Positions 36,332 through 44,878 of a DNA stretch of 64,000 nucleotides are shown here, one piece after another. The translations under genes were made by a program, and so were the position numbers. Positions within the stretch are counted from its first letter, which is position 1. Each line of letters opens with the position of its first letter. The DNA lies in NCBI GenBank assembly GCA_965226475.1, contig CBDDDJ010000004.1, positions 1,922,001 to 1,986,000 on the forward strand. The letters are read 5' to 3'. Under the pieces are notes generated by a model. The model was not told the DNA's origin. It saw nothing but the letters and a program-made list of their open reading frames with translations, and searched no databases. Source of the stretch: JASLMY01 sp965226475 (GTDB lineage: Bacteria > Pseudomonadota > Alphaproteobacteria > GCA-2731375).

Positions 36332-37096
36332 TTATTGGGAAGGGTGTCGTCGTCGCGATCGGCTCTGCTTGAGCCGGTAGCTTTCTGCGTTCATCTCCAG
36401 GATATGGACATGGTGGGTGATCCGGTCGAGCAGCGCGCCGGTGAGGCGTTCGCTGGCGAAGACGGAGGTCCATTCCTGGAAGGGCAAGTTTGAGGTGACG
36501 ATGGTGGCGCCGCGCTCGTAGCGCTGGCTGAAGATCTCGAACAGCAGCTCACTCCCGGTCTGCGACAGCGGGACGTATCCGAGCTCGTCGACGATCAGGA
36601 GATTGACCTTGGCGAGCTGGGCCTGGAGGCGGAGCAGCCTCTTCTCGTCGCGGGCCTCCATCAGCTCATGCACCAGCTGGGAAGCGGTGGTGAAGCGGAC
36701 GCTCAGGCCCTTCTGGCAGGCGGCCAGTCCGAGGGCGAGCGCGATGTGGGTTTTGCCGACACCGGAGGGGCCGAGCAGGATCACGTTCTCCCGCCGCGCG
36801 ACGTACTCGCCCCGGGCCAGGTCCAGCACCAGCATCTTGTTGAGTTCCGGCACGGCCTTGAAGTCGAAGCTCTCGAGCTGTTTGACGATGGGGAACCTGG
36901 CTTGCTTGATGCGCCGCTCGACCAACCGGCGCTCTCGGTCGATCAGCTCCAGCTCGGTCAGCCGGGCGAGATAGCCGACATGGTCGACGCCGTCGCCGGC
37001 CGCGATCCGCGCCTGCTTGTCGTACTCGCGCAGGACGGTCGGCAGCTTCAGGCTCTTCAGTTGGTGATCGAGCAGGAGGCGTGGGGCTTCAGCCAT
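36332..37096 (-). CDS. istB: IS21 transposition helper ATPase IstB (copy B)
   Basis: Identical 254-residue protein to the one at 3461-4225, with Walker A GPSGVGKT and Walker B LLIVDELGY. It overlaps the istA stop by 8 bases. The frame is intact, so both copies can support transposition. A longer in-frame reading upstream lies inside istA and is not used. Confidence 0.93.
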   Translation of the reverse strand: MAEAPRLLLDHQLKSLKLPTVLREYDKQARIAAGDGVDHVGYLARLTELELIDRERRLVERRIKQARFPIVKQLESFDFKAVPELNKMLVLDLARGEYVARRENVILLGPSGVGKTHIALALGLAACQKGLSVRFTTASQLVHELMEARDEKRLLRLQAQLAKVNLLIVDELGYVPLSQTGSELLFEIFSQRYERGATIVTSNLPFQEWTSVFASERLTGALLDRITHHVHILEMNAESYRLKQSRSRRRHPSQ

Positions 37097-38585
37097 GTCC
37101 GGCGCCTCCCGCCAGCAAGGTTGCGTAATCGGCGATCCGTGTCGCGGCGACAAAGGGCTGGGGGAGGTGAGGATAGCGAGAGAAGTCCAGGTGGGCCGGT
37201 CGCCTCTCGATCCGGGCCAGGAGCAGATGCTTGACGGCATCGAAGCCGACCAGGCGCCGCTTCACCGCCTCGCGCACCGCCACCCTCACCTGGCTCTCGG
37301 GGAAGTCCTCCAACAGGCGCAGCACCTGGATGTACTCCCGCTTGCCGCGATGGCCGAAGCGGGCTTCGAGGAGATGGCGCAGCTCGTCGAAGGCGGGATC
37401 CAGCTTCCACCCCAGCAGCGGGGCCGCTTGATCCAGGGCACCCGGCTTCTTCTCCAGCAAAGACAGATAGTGCAGCGGGTCGTAGACCACGTCGCCACGC
37501 ACATAGGAGCGGGGATGACGGGCGATGATCTCGGCGCCGAGAGTGATCTCGACCCGGTCGACATAGCCCTTGACCATCACGTCCTTGTAGGCGTGGACCG
37601 TCGGCGCCGAGTAATCCACCAGCCGGTAGCGCACCAAGGCCATCGAGGAGACCTGCCCGGGATGTTGCTCACAAGCCTCGAAGGGGACGGCCGGTAGATC
37701 GCGCAAAGCCTCGAGGTCGGCCAGCAGCGCCGTTGCCTTCTCGCCTTCCTCCAGGGCGTCGAGACGCGCCAGGCAACCCGCCATCAGCTGTTCGTTCAGG
37801 GCGTCCAGGTCCCGCACCTTTGGGATCGGCACGAAGAACTTGCGCCGCGCCGTCTTCACCAGCGCCTCGACCTTCCCTTTGTCGTTGCCCTTGCCGGGCC
37901 GGCCGAAGCGGTCGCGGAACAGATAGTGCGACTGCAGATGCGAGAAGGCCTGGGTGCGGCGGCGCTCGCCGTCGCCCATGATCCGCGCCACCGCCAGCGT
38001 CGTGTTGTCGTACAGGATCGATCGAGGGATCCCGCCGAAGAAGGCGAAGGCGCTGACGTGCCCGTCCAGGAAAGCCTCCGTCGTCTCCCGCAGGTAGGCC
38101 TTCACGAACCAGGCGTTCGAATGGGGCAAGATAAAGCAGAAGAAGTGGACCTTCTCCCGCTTGCCACGCAGATCGACCACCGCTTGGCCAAAGTCTGCCT
38201 GGGCATGGCCCGGCGGGTGATGCAGCGGCACGAAGGCTTCGCGTGTCGACTGCCGCTGAGCGCGGACGTAGTCCTTCACGATGGTGTAGCCGCCGGTGAA
38301 GCCGTGCTCGTCCCGAAGCCGCTCGAAGATCCGTTGTGCCGTGTGCCGCTGCTTGCGCGGCACATCCCGGTCCGCCGACAGGATCGCGTCGATGACCGCC
38401 GTGAACTCTTCCAGCTTCGGCCGTCTCACCGGCATCGTCCGCCGATACCCCGGCGGCGCCGAGTAGCTCAGCATCTTCTTCACCGTCCGGCGGTCGATGC
38501 CAAACCGCCGCGCCGCCTCACGGTGGCTCAGCCCCTCATCGACAACTGCCAGCCGAACCTGCGCATACAACTCCACGCCATACAT
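37089..38585 (-). CDS. istA: IS21 transposase IstA (copy B)
   Basis: Identical 498-residue protein to 4218-5714, with the same N-terminal helix-turn-helix and DDE residues Asp131, Asp193 and Glu240. The identity of the two copies indicates recent transposition. The unbroken frame contrasts with the missing target duplication around this copy. Confidence 0.93.
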   Translation of the reverse strand: MYGVELYAQVRLAVVDEGLSHREAARRFGIDRRTVKKMLSYSAPPGYRRTMPVRRPKLEEFTAVIDAILSADRDVPRKQRHTAQRIFERLRDEHGFTGGYTIVKDYVRAQRQSTREAFVPLHHPPGHAQADFGQAVVDLRGKREKVHFFCFILPHSNAWFVKAYLRETTEAFLDGHVSAFAFFGGIPRSILYDNTTLAVARIMGDGERRRTQAFSHLQSHYLFRDRFGRPGKGNDKGKVEALVKTARRKFFVPIPKVRDLDALNEQLMAGCLARLDALEEGEKATALLADLEALRDLPAVPFEACEQHPGQVSSMALVRYRLVDYSAPTVHAYKDVMVKGYVDRVEITLGAEIIARHPRSYVRGDVVYDPLHYLSLLEKKPGALDQAAPLLGWKLDPAFDELRHLLEARFGHRGKREYIQVLRLLEDFPESQVRVAVREAVKRRLVGFDAVKHLLLARIERRPAHLDFSRYPHLPQPFVAATRIADYATLLAGGAGHG

Positions 38586-38696
38586 CTCCTGCCCCCCGTC
38601 GCTAACAACAGGGGACGATCACTGGCGCATCTTCGCGCCGCCGCAACCGGACTACCCGGCCGCCTCGCGTGGAGCATTTTTGCAGCGCCGCCTACA

Positions 38697-38978
38697 TCGG
38701 ACGGGCGCGCAATAACGGCGGTCCGCGCGAGGTCACAAAACCCCCTTCAAAACATGGGCTCGGCGGCGCAAAATCCGAAAGGGACATTCTTCGCTGGCGA
38801 GTGGCCCTTTGATCTCCCGCACACGCTTCCATATGGCGCCGTATGATATACGCCAATTCTTTGATACACCGTTGATCGACCTCCCAGCCTCATGGAGCCG
38901 TTTGATGTCGTCCCGGGTAGGTTTTTTTGTGGGGAGGGGAGGCTTCCGAAGCGCTTGCCGTGCTTCCGGGCGCGCCAC
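38697..38978. repeat. 282-bp repeat, copy 2
   Basis: Matches 27384-27665 over the whole length with about five substitutions. The minus-strand frame again reads KKPTRDDIKRLHEAGRSING and YGAIWKRVREIKGPL. It abuts the right end of IS21 copy B and stops six bases before the stop codon of the aminotransferase gene. Confidence 0.85.
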
Positions 38979-38983
38979 GCCTC

Positions 38984-40225
38984 CTATGCGCTCAGCCTCG
39001 ACAACAGAATCTTCAGCGCCCGCCGCAAGGCCTCGGTGCCAATGGTCAACGGCGGCGCAATTCGGATGCGCTCGCCATCCATGCCCCCTCCAAGAATTAA
39101 TACCCGGTCGGCGAAGCACGCCTTGACGAGGTCGCCGGCATTTTTCACCGGGCGAAACGATAGGCTCGGGCCGATCTGGTAAATTTCCCGCGCCCAGCCC
39201 GCTTCCTCCATGTGAGCGGCGGCCTCGGCGAGAGGCGCGGCAACGCGGCGGCAATCGGCTTCCACGTCGCGGGAGTCAATGTAATCGGCGACCGCGCAAG
39301 CGGCATAACAGCCCATGGCCGAAGTTTGAAAAGTATGGGCGAGAACGACGCCTTCGCCGATAGCCACTTCGAGTGTCTGGCGGTAGACGACGGCGGAAAA
39401 CGGATAAAGTCCGTTGGTCATCGACTTAGAGAACAACAAGATATCGGGTTTCAAGCCCATGTTCCGAGCAACACTGAAGTCGCCAAATCGGTAAAACCCA
39501 CACTGAATCTCATCGGCGATGACGGTGACCCCGGCTGCCTTGGCTAGCGCACATAGCCCATGAAGCCAATCGGCGTCGAGCGGCACATACCCCCGGGCGC
39601 CTTGGATGGGTTCGAATATCAGGCAGGAGATACCAGACCAATCAATGTCCGTCTCGCCGGGCGTCAGCACATCGACGAAGGAAGCAAGAGATTGCCGGAC
39701 CGGCGTTTCCTGCAGGGCCATGGATCGCTGCGCCGTCGTGGCGCTGAGTGCATCGAGGCCAAGACCGTGAAAACCGCCTTCGATGGCAAGAATTTTCCCC
39801 GGACGGTTGCGCAGTGCAAGCGACAGCGCCGTGCTCACGGCGAAACTGCCCCCCACTTGGAACAGCACCTTGAAGTCGTCCACATCGAGAGCATTCGTCA
39901 GCCAGCGAGCGAATCTCTCGGCTTCGGGCGGATAGATCCCGGCGACCAGATCGGATCCCGGCTGTGCTGGAAGACGAATGTCTTCGTTGCAATGGCCGAA
40001 GTTCACGGCCCCATAAGAACTACACAGATCGGTGAATTCTTCAGTTGTACCGTCGCCGCGGCTGAGCGTCAGGCTCGCATTCAAGGCGCGGCTACAGGTC
40101 CAGTGTTCTCCGAGAGCACGGGACTCGTCCAGATCGCTGAGTCGCCGGTTTATGGGTTTGCCTCGCCGACTGGATGGATTCCGTTCTTCATCGACCGTAC
40201 CACTATTGCTAACTTTATGGTCCAT
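38984..40225 (-). CDS. Class III PLP-dependent aminotransferase
   Basis: A 413-residue fold-I aminotransferase. Motifs: YGAVNFGHCNEDI near the N-terminus, EGGFHGLGLDALSA, FEPIQGARGYVPL, the PLP-ring Asp238 in VIADEIQCGFYRFG, the Schiff-base Lys267 in LLFSKSMTNGLYP and the C-terminal GERIRIAPPL. It resembles the diaminobutyrate (EctB)/ornithine group using 2-oxoglutarate; substrate unassigned. ATG 40225 is preferred over TTG 40234 because AGGAAG lies nine bases upstream. GC content is visibly lower than in the flanking IS DNA. It is a lone intact cargo gene between the 282-bp repeat and the IS1202/IS3 block. Confidence 0.87.
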   Translation of the reverse strand: MDHKVSNSGTVDEERNPSSRRGKPINRRLSDLDESRALGEHWTCSRALNASLTLSRGDGTTEEFTDLCSSYGAVNFGHCNEDIRLPAQPGSDLVAGIYPPEAERFARWLTNALDVDDFKVLFQVGGSFAVSTALSLALRNRPGKILAIEGGFHGLGLDALSATTAQRSMALQETPVRQSLASFVDVLTPGETDIDWSGISCLIFEPIQGARGYVPLDADWLHGLCALAKAAGVTVIADEIQCGFYRFGDFSVARNMGLKPDILLFSKSMTNGLYPFSAVVYRQTLEVAIGEGVVLAHTFQTSAMGCYAACAVADYIDSRDVEADCRRVAAPLAEAAAHMEEAGWAREIYQIGPSLSFRPVKNAGDLVKACFADRVLILGGGMDGERIRIAPPLTIGTEALRRALKILLSRLSA

Positions 40226-40378
40226 ATTCAACAACTTCCTATACCGACATTTCCCAGATGACCGCTGGTTCTAACCATCAGAGTAACCTTTTGGGCTCTC
40301 GATGACAATTATGAGCCCGGTGCGTGTCGCTAACACACGATATTGTAGCGCACCCGGTTCCTTGGACACAAGTTTGTC

Positions 40379-41284
40379 TCACGCGGCGGGCCTGATTGAG
40401 ATCGCGGCGTGCCACGCCTGACGAGCTTGAGCGGGGCTCAGGTAGCCGTTCTTTTCGACGATCCACTGGGCATTGTAGAGTTCGACGAAGTCGCGGACGG
40501 CGTCCCGCAGCTCCGCGATGTTGCGGTAGATGCGACCATGGATGATCTGTTCCTTCAGCGTGCGATTGAACCGCTCGGCGACGCCGTTGGTCTGGGGCTC
40601 GGCGACGAAGGCGTAGGACGGCTGGATGCCCCAGAACTTGATCTGGTTGGTGAAGTGGTCCGACAGATACTGGGAGCCGTGATCCATCCGCAAGGCCAGC
40701 CCCCGAGCCGCGCCGGCCGCGGTCGAGCCATACAGCCCGGCAAGCCCCATGGAGATCGGCTGCAGGGCGGCGAAGCGGTCGCCGCGCTTGCAGACATGCC
40801 AGCCGACACACTCGGCGTTCCAATGCTCGACGGCGGTGAAGATCCAGCCCCAGCCGTCGTCCACCGTGAACACCCGAACGCCATCGGTGCCCCACATGAG
40901 GTTCGGGGCATGAGTGATGATCTCACCGTCATGGGGATTGCCGCCACGGCGGCGGCAGCGATGGGGCGAGAGCAGATTGTTCTCGCGCATCAGGCGGAGC
41001 ACCCGCTTGCGGGCAACCCGGATGTCGCGACAGACCCGAAGCCGAGCCCAGACCTTGCGGTAGCCCTCGCCCTCCCAGGGCGATGCCTCCAGGTCGGCTT
41101 CGATCGCCACCAGCAGCGCCTGGTCCGAGATCGCGGGCTTCGGTCCCCGACGCTTTGCCGGCGGCTGCTCGGCGTGCTGGCCGGAGGTCATGGCGTAGAA
41201 CGAGGAGCGGGCCATGCCCCAGGCGGCGCAGACCCGCCGCAGGCCGTAGGCCAGACCCGTGCCGGGCGAGGTGGCGGCACTCAT
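40379..41284 (-). CDS. IS3-family transposase OrfB (copy B)
   Basis: Identical 301-residue integrase-core protein to 29269-30174, with the DDE residues in TDGVRVF, MDHGSQY and AERFNRTLKEQ. The start codon overlaps the orfA stop as ATGA. Intact. Confidence 0.92.
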   Translation of the reverse strand: MSAATSPGTGLAYGLRRVCAAWGMARSSFYAMTSGQHAEQPPAKRRGPKPAISDQALLVAIEADLEASPWEGEGYRKVWARLRVCRDIRVARKRVLRLMRENNLLSPHRCRRRGGNPHDGEIITHAPNLMWGTDGVRVFTVDDGWGWIFTAVEHWNAECVGWHVCKRGDRFAALQPISMGLAGLYGSTAAGAARGLALRMDHGSQYLSDHFTNQIKFWGIQPSYAFVAEPQTNGVAERFNRTLKEQIIHGRIYRNIAELRDAVRDFVELYNAQWIVEKNGYLSPAQARQAWHAAISIRPAA

Positions 41285-41691
41285 CGCCGCGACCTCCGCC
41301 GCCCCAAAGGGCCGAAGGTCTCCGTCTTGGCCTCCAGCAGTTCCACCTGCATGGTCAACTCTCCGATCCGCTTCATGGCGCTATCCAGTTCCGCCTGCAC
41401 CGGATCGCCCTTGCGTTGCTTGAGCGAGGCGTCGATCCCGCCGATCGCTTTCTCACGCCACTGCTCGAGCCGGAAGATCTCTACGCCCAACTGGCGCGAC
41501 AGAAGTTGCACCGGCTCGTCACGCAAAAGCCGCGGAACGACCTCACGCTTGCGCGCCACCGTCCATCGCTGGCCAAGTCCCAGCGGGCCTGCCGGCAAAG
41601 CCTGGCCTGGGGAAAACGTGGACGAGCCAAGCTCGCCCGCATTTACCACAGGCCCATCAACAGCAACTTTCTTCTCAAAATTATCGGCCAT
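41281..41691 (-). CDS. IS3-family transposase OrfA (copy B)
   Basis: A 136-residue DNA-binding subunit equal to the copy at 30171-30581 except Pro for Leu in REVVPRLL and Gln for Arg in SLKQRKGD. The Pro falls inside the first helix of the helix-turn-helix and might weaken binding. Start chosen by AAGGAGG eight bases upstream. Confidence 0.85.
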   Translation of the reverse strand: MADNFEKKVAVDGPVVNAGELGSSTFSPGQALPAGPLGLGQRWTVARKREVVPRLLRDEPVQLLSRQLGVEIFRLEQWREKAIGGIDASLKQRKGDPVQAELDSAMKRIGELTMQVELLEAKTETFGPLGRRRSRR

Positions 41692-41832
41692 GTTCCGGTC
41701 CTCCTTGGACACTTCGATTAAGCCAATTCTGTGTCCAAGGAAATCGGGTCCGACTCACTAACACACGATATGACCGCCGTAGGTACCATGTGATCTGTCC
41801 GGTTTAGAACGTCGCCTTCGAGGAGGGCGGCG

Positions 41833-43014
41833 ATGAAGCGGGCCAAGGTGTTGCAAGGACTACGGCAGATGAAGTTCGAGGAGATTCTGGAGCGCGCGAA
41901 GCGGCGGCGACTGAGCCAGTCGGAGGCGGCGTCGATCCTGGGGATGAGCGAGCGAACGTTCCGGCGCTGGCGGGGTCGCTTTGAGGCGGAAGGCGCGGAG
42001 GGTCTGTATGACCGCCGGCTGGGCAAGGTCTCGGGGCACCGGGTGCCGGTGGACACGGTGATGGAGGTTCTGGAGTTGTTCGACACGCGCTACTGGGACT
42101 TCACGGCCAAGCACTTCCACGAGAAGCTGCTCGATGAGCACGGCTTCACGCGGAGCTACAACTGGGTCCGCCTGACGCTCCAGGCCCACGGGCGCAAACG
42201 TCCGGCACCGCGGCGAGGCGCGCACCGGCGCAAGCGGCCGCGCCGCGCCCTGCCCGCCATGATGCTGCACCAGGACGGCTCGACCCACCAATGGGTTCCC
42301 GGGCAGTGGTGGGACCTGATCGTCACCATGGATGACGCAACCAGCGAGATCTACTCGGCCTTCTTCGTCGACGAAGAGGGGACCATGAGCAGCTTCCGGG
42401 CCCTGGGCGAGGTGATCGAGGTCCGGGGGCTGTTCTGCTCGCTCTACGCCGACCGGGCCTCGCACTACTGGCACACGCCCGAGGCCGGCGGCAAGGTGGA
42501 CAAGAACAACCCGACCCAGGTGGGCCGAGCCCTGGGCCAGCTGGGCATCGAACTGATCCCGGCCTACTCCCCCGAGGCCCGGGGGCGCTCGGAGCGCATG
42601 TTCGCGACATTGCAGAATCGCCTGCCGCAGGAACTGCGCTTGGCCGCCATCACCACGATGGCCGAGGCCAACGCGTTCCTGCGCGAGATTTATCTGCCCC
42701 GCCACAACGCCCGTTTCGCGGTGCCGGCCGAAGCCGAGGGCTCGGCCTTTGTCCCCTTCACCGGATCGCTCGACGACATCCTGTGCATCCAGGAGGACCG
42801 GATCGTCGGCAACGACAACACGGTGCGCTACAAGCGGCTGGTGCTGCAGATCCCGGAGGATCGCCACCGCCGCCATTACGTCAAGGCATCGGTGCGGGTC
42901 CACGAATACTCCGGCGGCACCCTGGCGGTCTTCCACGGCCCGCGCCGGCTGGCCCGATATCAGGCCGACGGCACCGTCCTCGACGAAACCAAGAACAGCA
43001 GAGCGGCCGCGTGA
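41833..43014 (+). CDS. ISNCY/IS1202-like transposase (copy B)
   Basis: A 393-residue transposase almost identical to 32666-33847, with Lys at residue 5 (MKRAKV) and Ser in SQSEAAS. The catalytic blocks HQDGSTHQWVPG, YADRASHYWHTPEAGGK and SPEARGRSERMF are intact. The left terminus of its element has been split by IS3, so the element may not move even though the enzyme is whole. Confidence 0.9.
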   Translation: MKRAKVLQGLRQMKFEEILERAKRRRLSQSEAASILGMSERTFRRWRGRFEAEGAEGLYDRRLGKVSGHRVPVDTVMEVLELFDTRYWDFTAKHFHEKLLDEHGFTRSYNWVRLTLQAHGRKRPAPRRGAHRRKRPRRALPAMMLHQDGSTHQWVPGQWWDLIVTMDDATSEIYSAFFVDEEGTMSSFRALGEVIEVRGLFCSLYADRASHYWHTPEAGGKVDKNNPTQVGRALGQLGIELIPAYSPEARGRSERMFATLQNRLPQELRLAAITTMAEANAFLREIYLPRHNARFAVPAEAEGSAFVPFTGSLDDILCIQEDRIVGNDNTVRYKRLVLQIPEDRHRRHYVKASVRVHEYSGGTLAVFHGPRRLARYQADGTVLDETKNSRAAA

Positions 43015-43033
43015 ACCGCTTCGACGCGCGCCC

Positions 43034-43089
43034 GGCCTGTGGATAAGTGGACAACCCGCCACGGCGGGTTCCCCACTTATCCACAGGCC
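43034..43089. promoter_or_regulatory. Perfect hairpin with two consensus DnaA boxes
   Basis: Perfect 17-bp arms GGCCTGTGGATAAGTGG (43034-43050) and CCACTTATCCACAGGCC (43073-43089), with an inner AACCCGCC/GGCGGGTT stem. Each arm contains a consensus DnaA box: TGTGGATAA (43038-43046) and its complement TTATCCACA (43077-43085). It lies 19 bp after the transposase stop of IS1202-like copy B. It could be a terminator, a DnaA-binding site or both. Confidence 0.8.
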
Positions 43090-43157
43090 CAACAACCACA
43101 ACAGAAGCGGTCAATTCATATGGTACATAAAGCGGTCAATTCGAAATGTTCTCGACA

Positions 43158-43887
43158 TTCGGAGCCTGATGCGTGACGCGAGGCCCTTGCCGGTAGTTAG
43201 GGGTCCAGATCGGGCGAATGCCGCTCTGGCAGCCTCCGAGGGGCAGAGCCCCGCCAGCCCGAGAGCCAGCGGCGGTGGTGGCGGCGATCTCGGTGTCTCG
43301 GGGGGTGTAGGCGCTCCCGGCCCGCTCGGTTTCCCTTCCGTGCGGTGATGCGTCCCATTGCCGTCAACTGATAGACGTTGTCGGCCCCCGGGATCCCTCG
43401 AACGTCCCTCACGCCATGCACATGCTCAATCACGGCCATGGCGTGCCCGCGGCGGACGAGCCGCTCAAATGCATCACGCCGCTCGAGGTTCTTGGCCCGA
43501 CACGGTCCGTGTTTGCACAATCATGCCAACGCGTCATCCGTCCTCATGATCCAATCCGCTCCGGAACCCGATCGGCGGCAAGCATCCCCTGCAACAGTCT
43601 CCTTGGGACCACTTTCAACGCCCGGTCCGCGCGGGGCGCCAGCATTGTCCTCATGCCGGTCCAAGAGAGCATATCAGTCGTGGCGTCGAGACGCTTACCC
43701 ATCCAGCCGGGCCGTCACGCTTCGCGCCCGGCCTCGGCTTCGAGGGCGGCCGGCGGGTCCCGGCCGGTCCTGGTGAAGAGCGAAACTCGCAAGGCCAAAG
43801 GCCGCCAGGCCGTCTTCAGAATCAGCTGCCGTCTTGACCCGTCCCGGGTACGATCCATAATGCCTCGGAACACCAGAGCAGGCAAAC
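43158..43887. other. 730-bp region without a recognised gene
   Basis: No frame on either strand shows a known family. The best candidate is a minus-strand frame at 43197-43520 (start MCKHGPCRAKNLERRDAFER, then AMAVIEHVHGVRDVRG), which becomes arginine/histidine-rich and is probably not expressed. Likely old intergenic or decayed DNA between IS1202-like copy B and the DUF952 gene. Confidence 0.5.
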
Positions 43888-44250
43888 ATGAGCAGACCCA
43901 TATACCATCTCTGCCGTCAGAGGGATTGGCGGACTGTACGCGAAACCGGCAGATATGTCGGTTCGGCTCAGGATATCGTCAACGGATCCATCCGGTTCTT
44001 TACCGCCGAACAGTTTCGCGGCGGTATTCCCCTTTACCTTGCCGGTCGGCGCGACCTCTTCCTGCTCACGGTCGACCCCGACAAGGCGGGAGACGCACTC
44101 CGATGGGAGGAATCGGCAACGGGCGAGCGTCTCCTCCGGTTATCGGGTCCGCTGCCGCTGGATGCGGTTCTCCGCGCCGATGACGTAACGTTGGATGCCG
44201 AGGGCCGGCACCAGTTCCCTGATGTTTCACCAGCTTCGGAGGACGATTGA
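43888..44250 (+). CDS. DUF952 family protein
   Basis: A 120-residue protein of the DUF952 family. It opens IYHLCRQRDWRTVRETGRYV, has GSIRFFTAEQFRGG in place of the usual FIHCST.EQ motif, then LFLLTVDPDKAGDALRWEES and LSGPLPLDAVLRADDV, the conserved C-terminal signature. Family members are small cytoplasmic proteins with an ADP-ribosyltransferase-like shape but no assigned reaction. The IHCS residues thought to be central are changed here. Monocistronic. Confidence 0.8.
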   Translation: MSRPIYHLCRQRDWRTVRETGRYVGSAQDIVNGSIRFFTAEQFRGGIPLYLAGRRDLFLLTVDPDKAGDALRWEESATGERLLRLSGPLPLDAVLRADDVTLDAEGRHQFPDVSPASEDD

Positions 44251-44348
44251 CGCGCGGCTCCGATCTCCTCGCCGGGGCGGACGAAGTGGCGATGGCGGCT
44301 CGGGTCGAACCTGGCGACCGATAGGCGAACGCATGCGACGCCGCCACC

Positions 44349-44579
44349 TCAGTTGGGCCGAGTTACCGTCACGCCGCAACGCCGGCATTCCACTGTTTCG
44401 ACACTGCCGCCGGGGCCAAATCCAAAAGTGATATCGACAACCTTGAATTCGTGCATTCCGAGACGACAGAGAAGGCGATGCAGCAGTCTTCGCGGCAACT
44501 TGCGCCTCGTGCGGGCCAACGTGATGTTCCCCTCGGCTTGACCGGGCGTTACCGTACATTTTCGGTGATCGGGCGGCAA
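44349..44579 (-). CDS. Small cysteine-pair protein
   Basis: A 76-residue frame whose C-terminal 40 residues look like a real small protein: LLCRLGMHEFKVVDITFGFG then GSVETVECRRCGVTV, with CRRC forming a possible half zinc-ribbon and an upstream Cys/His (CRLGMH). The first 30 residues are basic and may not be translated; the true start could be an internal codon. Similar short FKVxDxTFGFGPxGSVE proteins occur in alphaproteobacteria as I recall, function unknown. Antisense to no other gene. Confidence 0.5.
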   Translation of the reverse strand: MPPDHRKCTVTPGQAEGNITLARTRRKLPRRLLHRLLCRLGMHEFKVVDITFGFGPGGSVETVECRRCGVTVTRPN

Positions 44580-44652
44580 CCGACGGTGCGGCCGATCTGA
44601 CGATCCGTCGCTCGGCTTGCCTTGTTGGCGGTCCTCGGTAAGGTTTTTTCCC

Positions 44653-44751
44653 GTCCAGCCGCTTTTTTGCTTTCGAGCGGCTCTGTTTCAGGAGTGGGAT
44701 AGCTCATGGCCTACCCGCGTGGCGGGCAATTCGCGGGTAGGTCTTTTCTTG
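44653..44751 (+). terminator. Tandem hairpins ending in a T-rich tract, possible end of a small RNA
   Basis: A first hairpin AGCCGCT (44657-44663)/AGCGGCT (44676-44682) is followed by a strong one, CCTACCCGCG (44710-44719)/CGCGGGTAGG (44732-44741), then TCTTTTCTT. This has the form of an intrinsic plus-strand terminator, yet the nearest plus gene (DUF952) ends about 400 bp earlier. The stretch 44580-44850 has no protein-coding frame. A structured small RNA ending here is possible. Confidence 0.5.
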
Positions 44752-44878
44752 CGCGCCGGGGGTTGGTGGGTTGGTGGCGCGGACACCGCTTCCATGGCAT
44801 CGAGCCCGACAGTCCTTCGAAACCGCCCAAGCCGACCAACGAGCTTGCCGGGGTTTCGTGGACACCTGATCATTTGGG

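Larger units (their letters stand above)
36142..38696 (-). mobile_element. IS21-family element, copy B
   Basis: The same 2,555 bp as copy A, TGT...ACA, encoding identical IstA and IstB. The flanks are CATCACTGTG on the left (inside an older istB) and TCGGACGGGC on the right (start of the 282-bp repeat), with no target duplication. The missing duplication implies an adjacent deletion or recombination after insertion. Confidence 0.92.
40344..41757 (-). mobile_element. IS3-family element, copy B
   Basis: The same 1,414-bp element as 29234-30647, same orientation, inserted 19 bp inside the left end of IS1202-like copy B. A 14-bp repeat CTAACACACGATAT flanks it, far longer than the 3-5 bp normal for IS3. 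Confidence 0.9.
40325..43157 (+). mobile_element. ISNCY/IS1202-like element, copy B, split by IS3 copy B
   Basis: The left terminus TGTCGCTAACACACGATAT is at 40325-40343, then IS3 copy B, then the element resumes at 41758 with CTAACACACGATATGACCGCC and runs to ACA at 43157. So 14 bases of its left end are present twice, on either side of the IS3. The right end has an extra 17 bp (43104-43120) relative to copy A. Flanks are similar but not identical (TTATGAGCCCGGTGCG and TTCGGAGCCTGATGCG), perhaps a decayed target duplication. The transposase frame survives. Confidence 0.82.

Noticed and set aside
43197..43520. A 107-codon minus-strand frame as a gene
   Set aside because: After the first 60 residues it becomes Arg/His-rich and lacks a recognisable fold; likely a chance frame.
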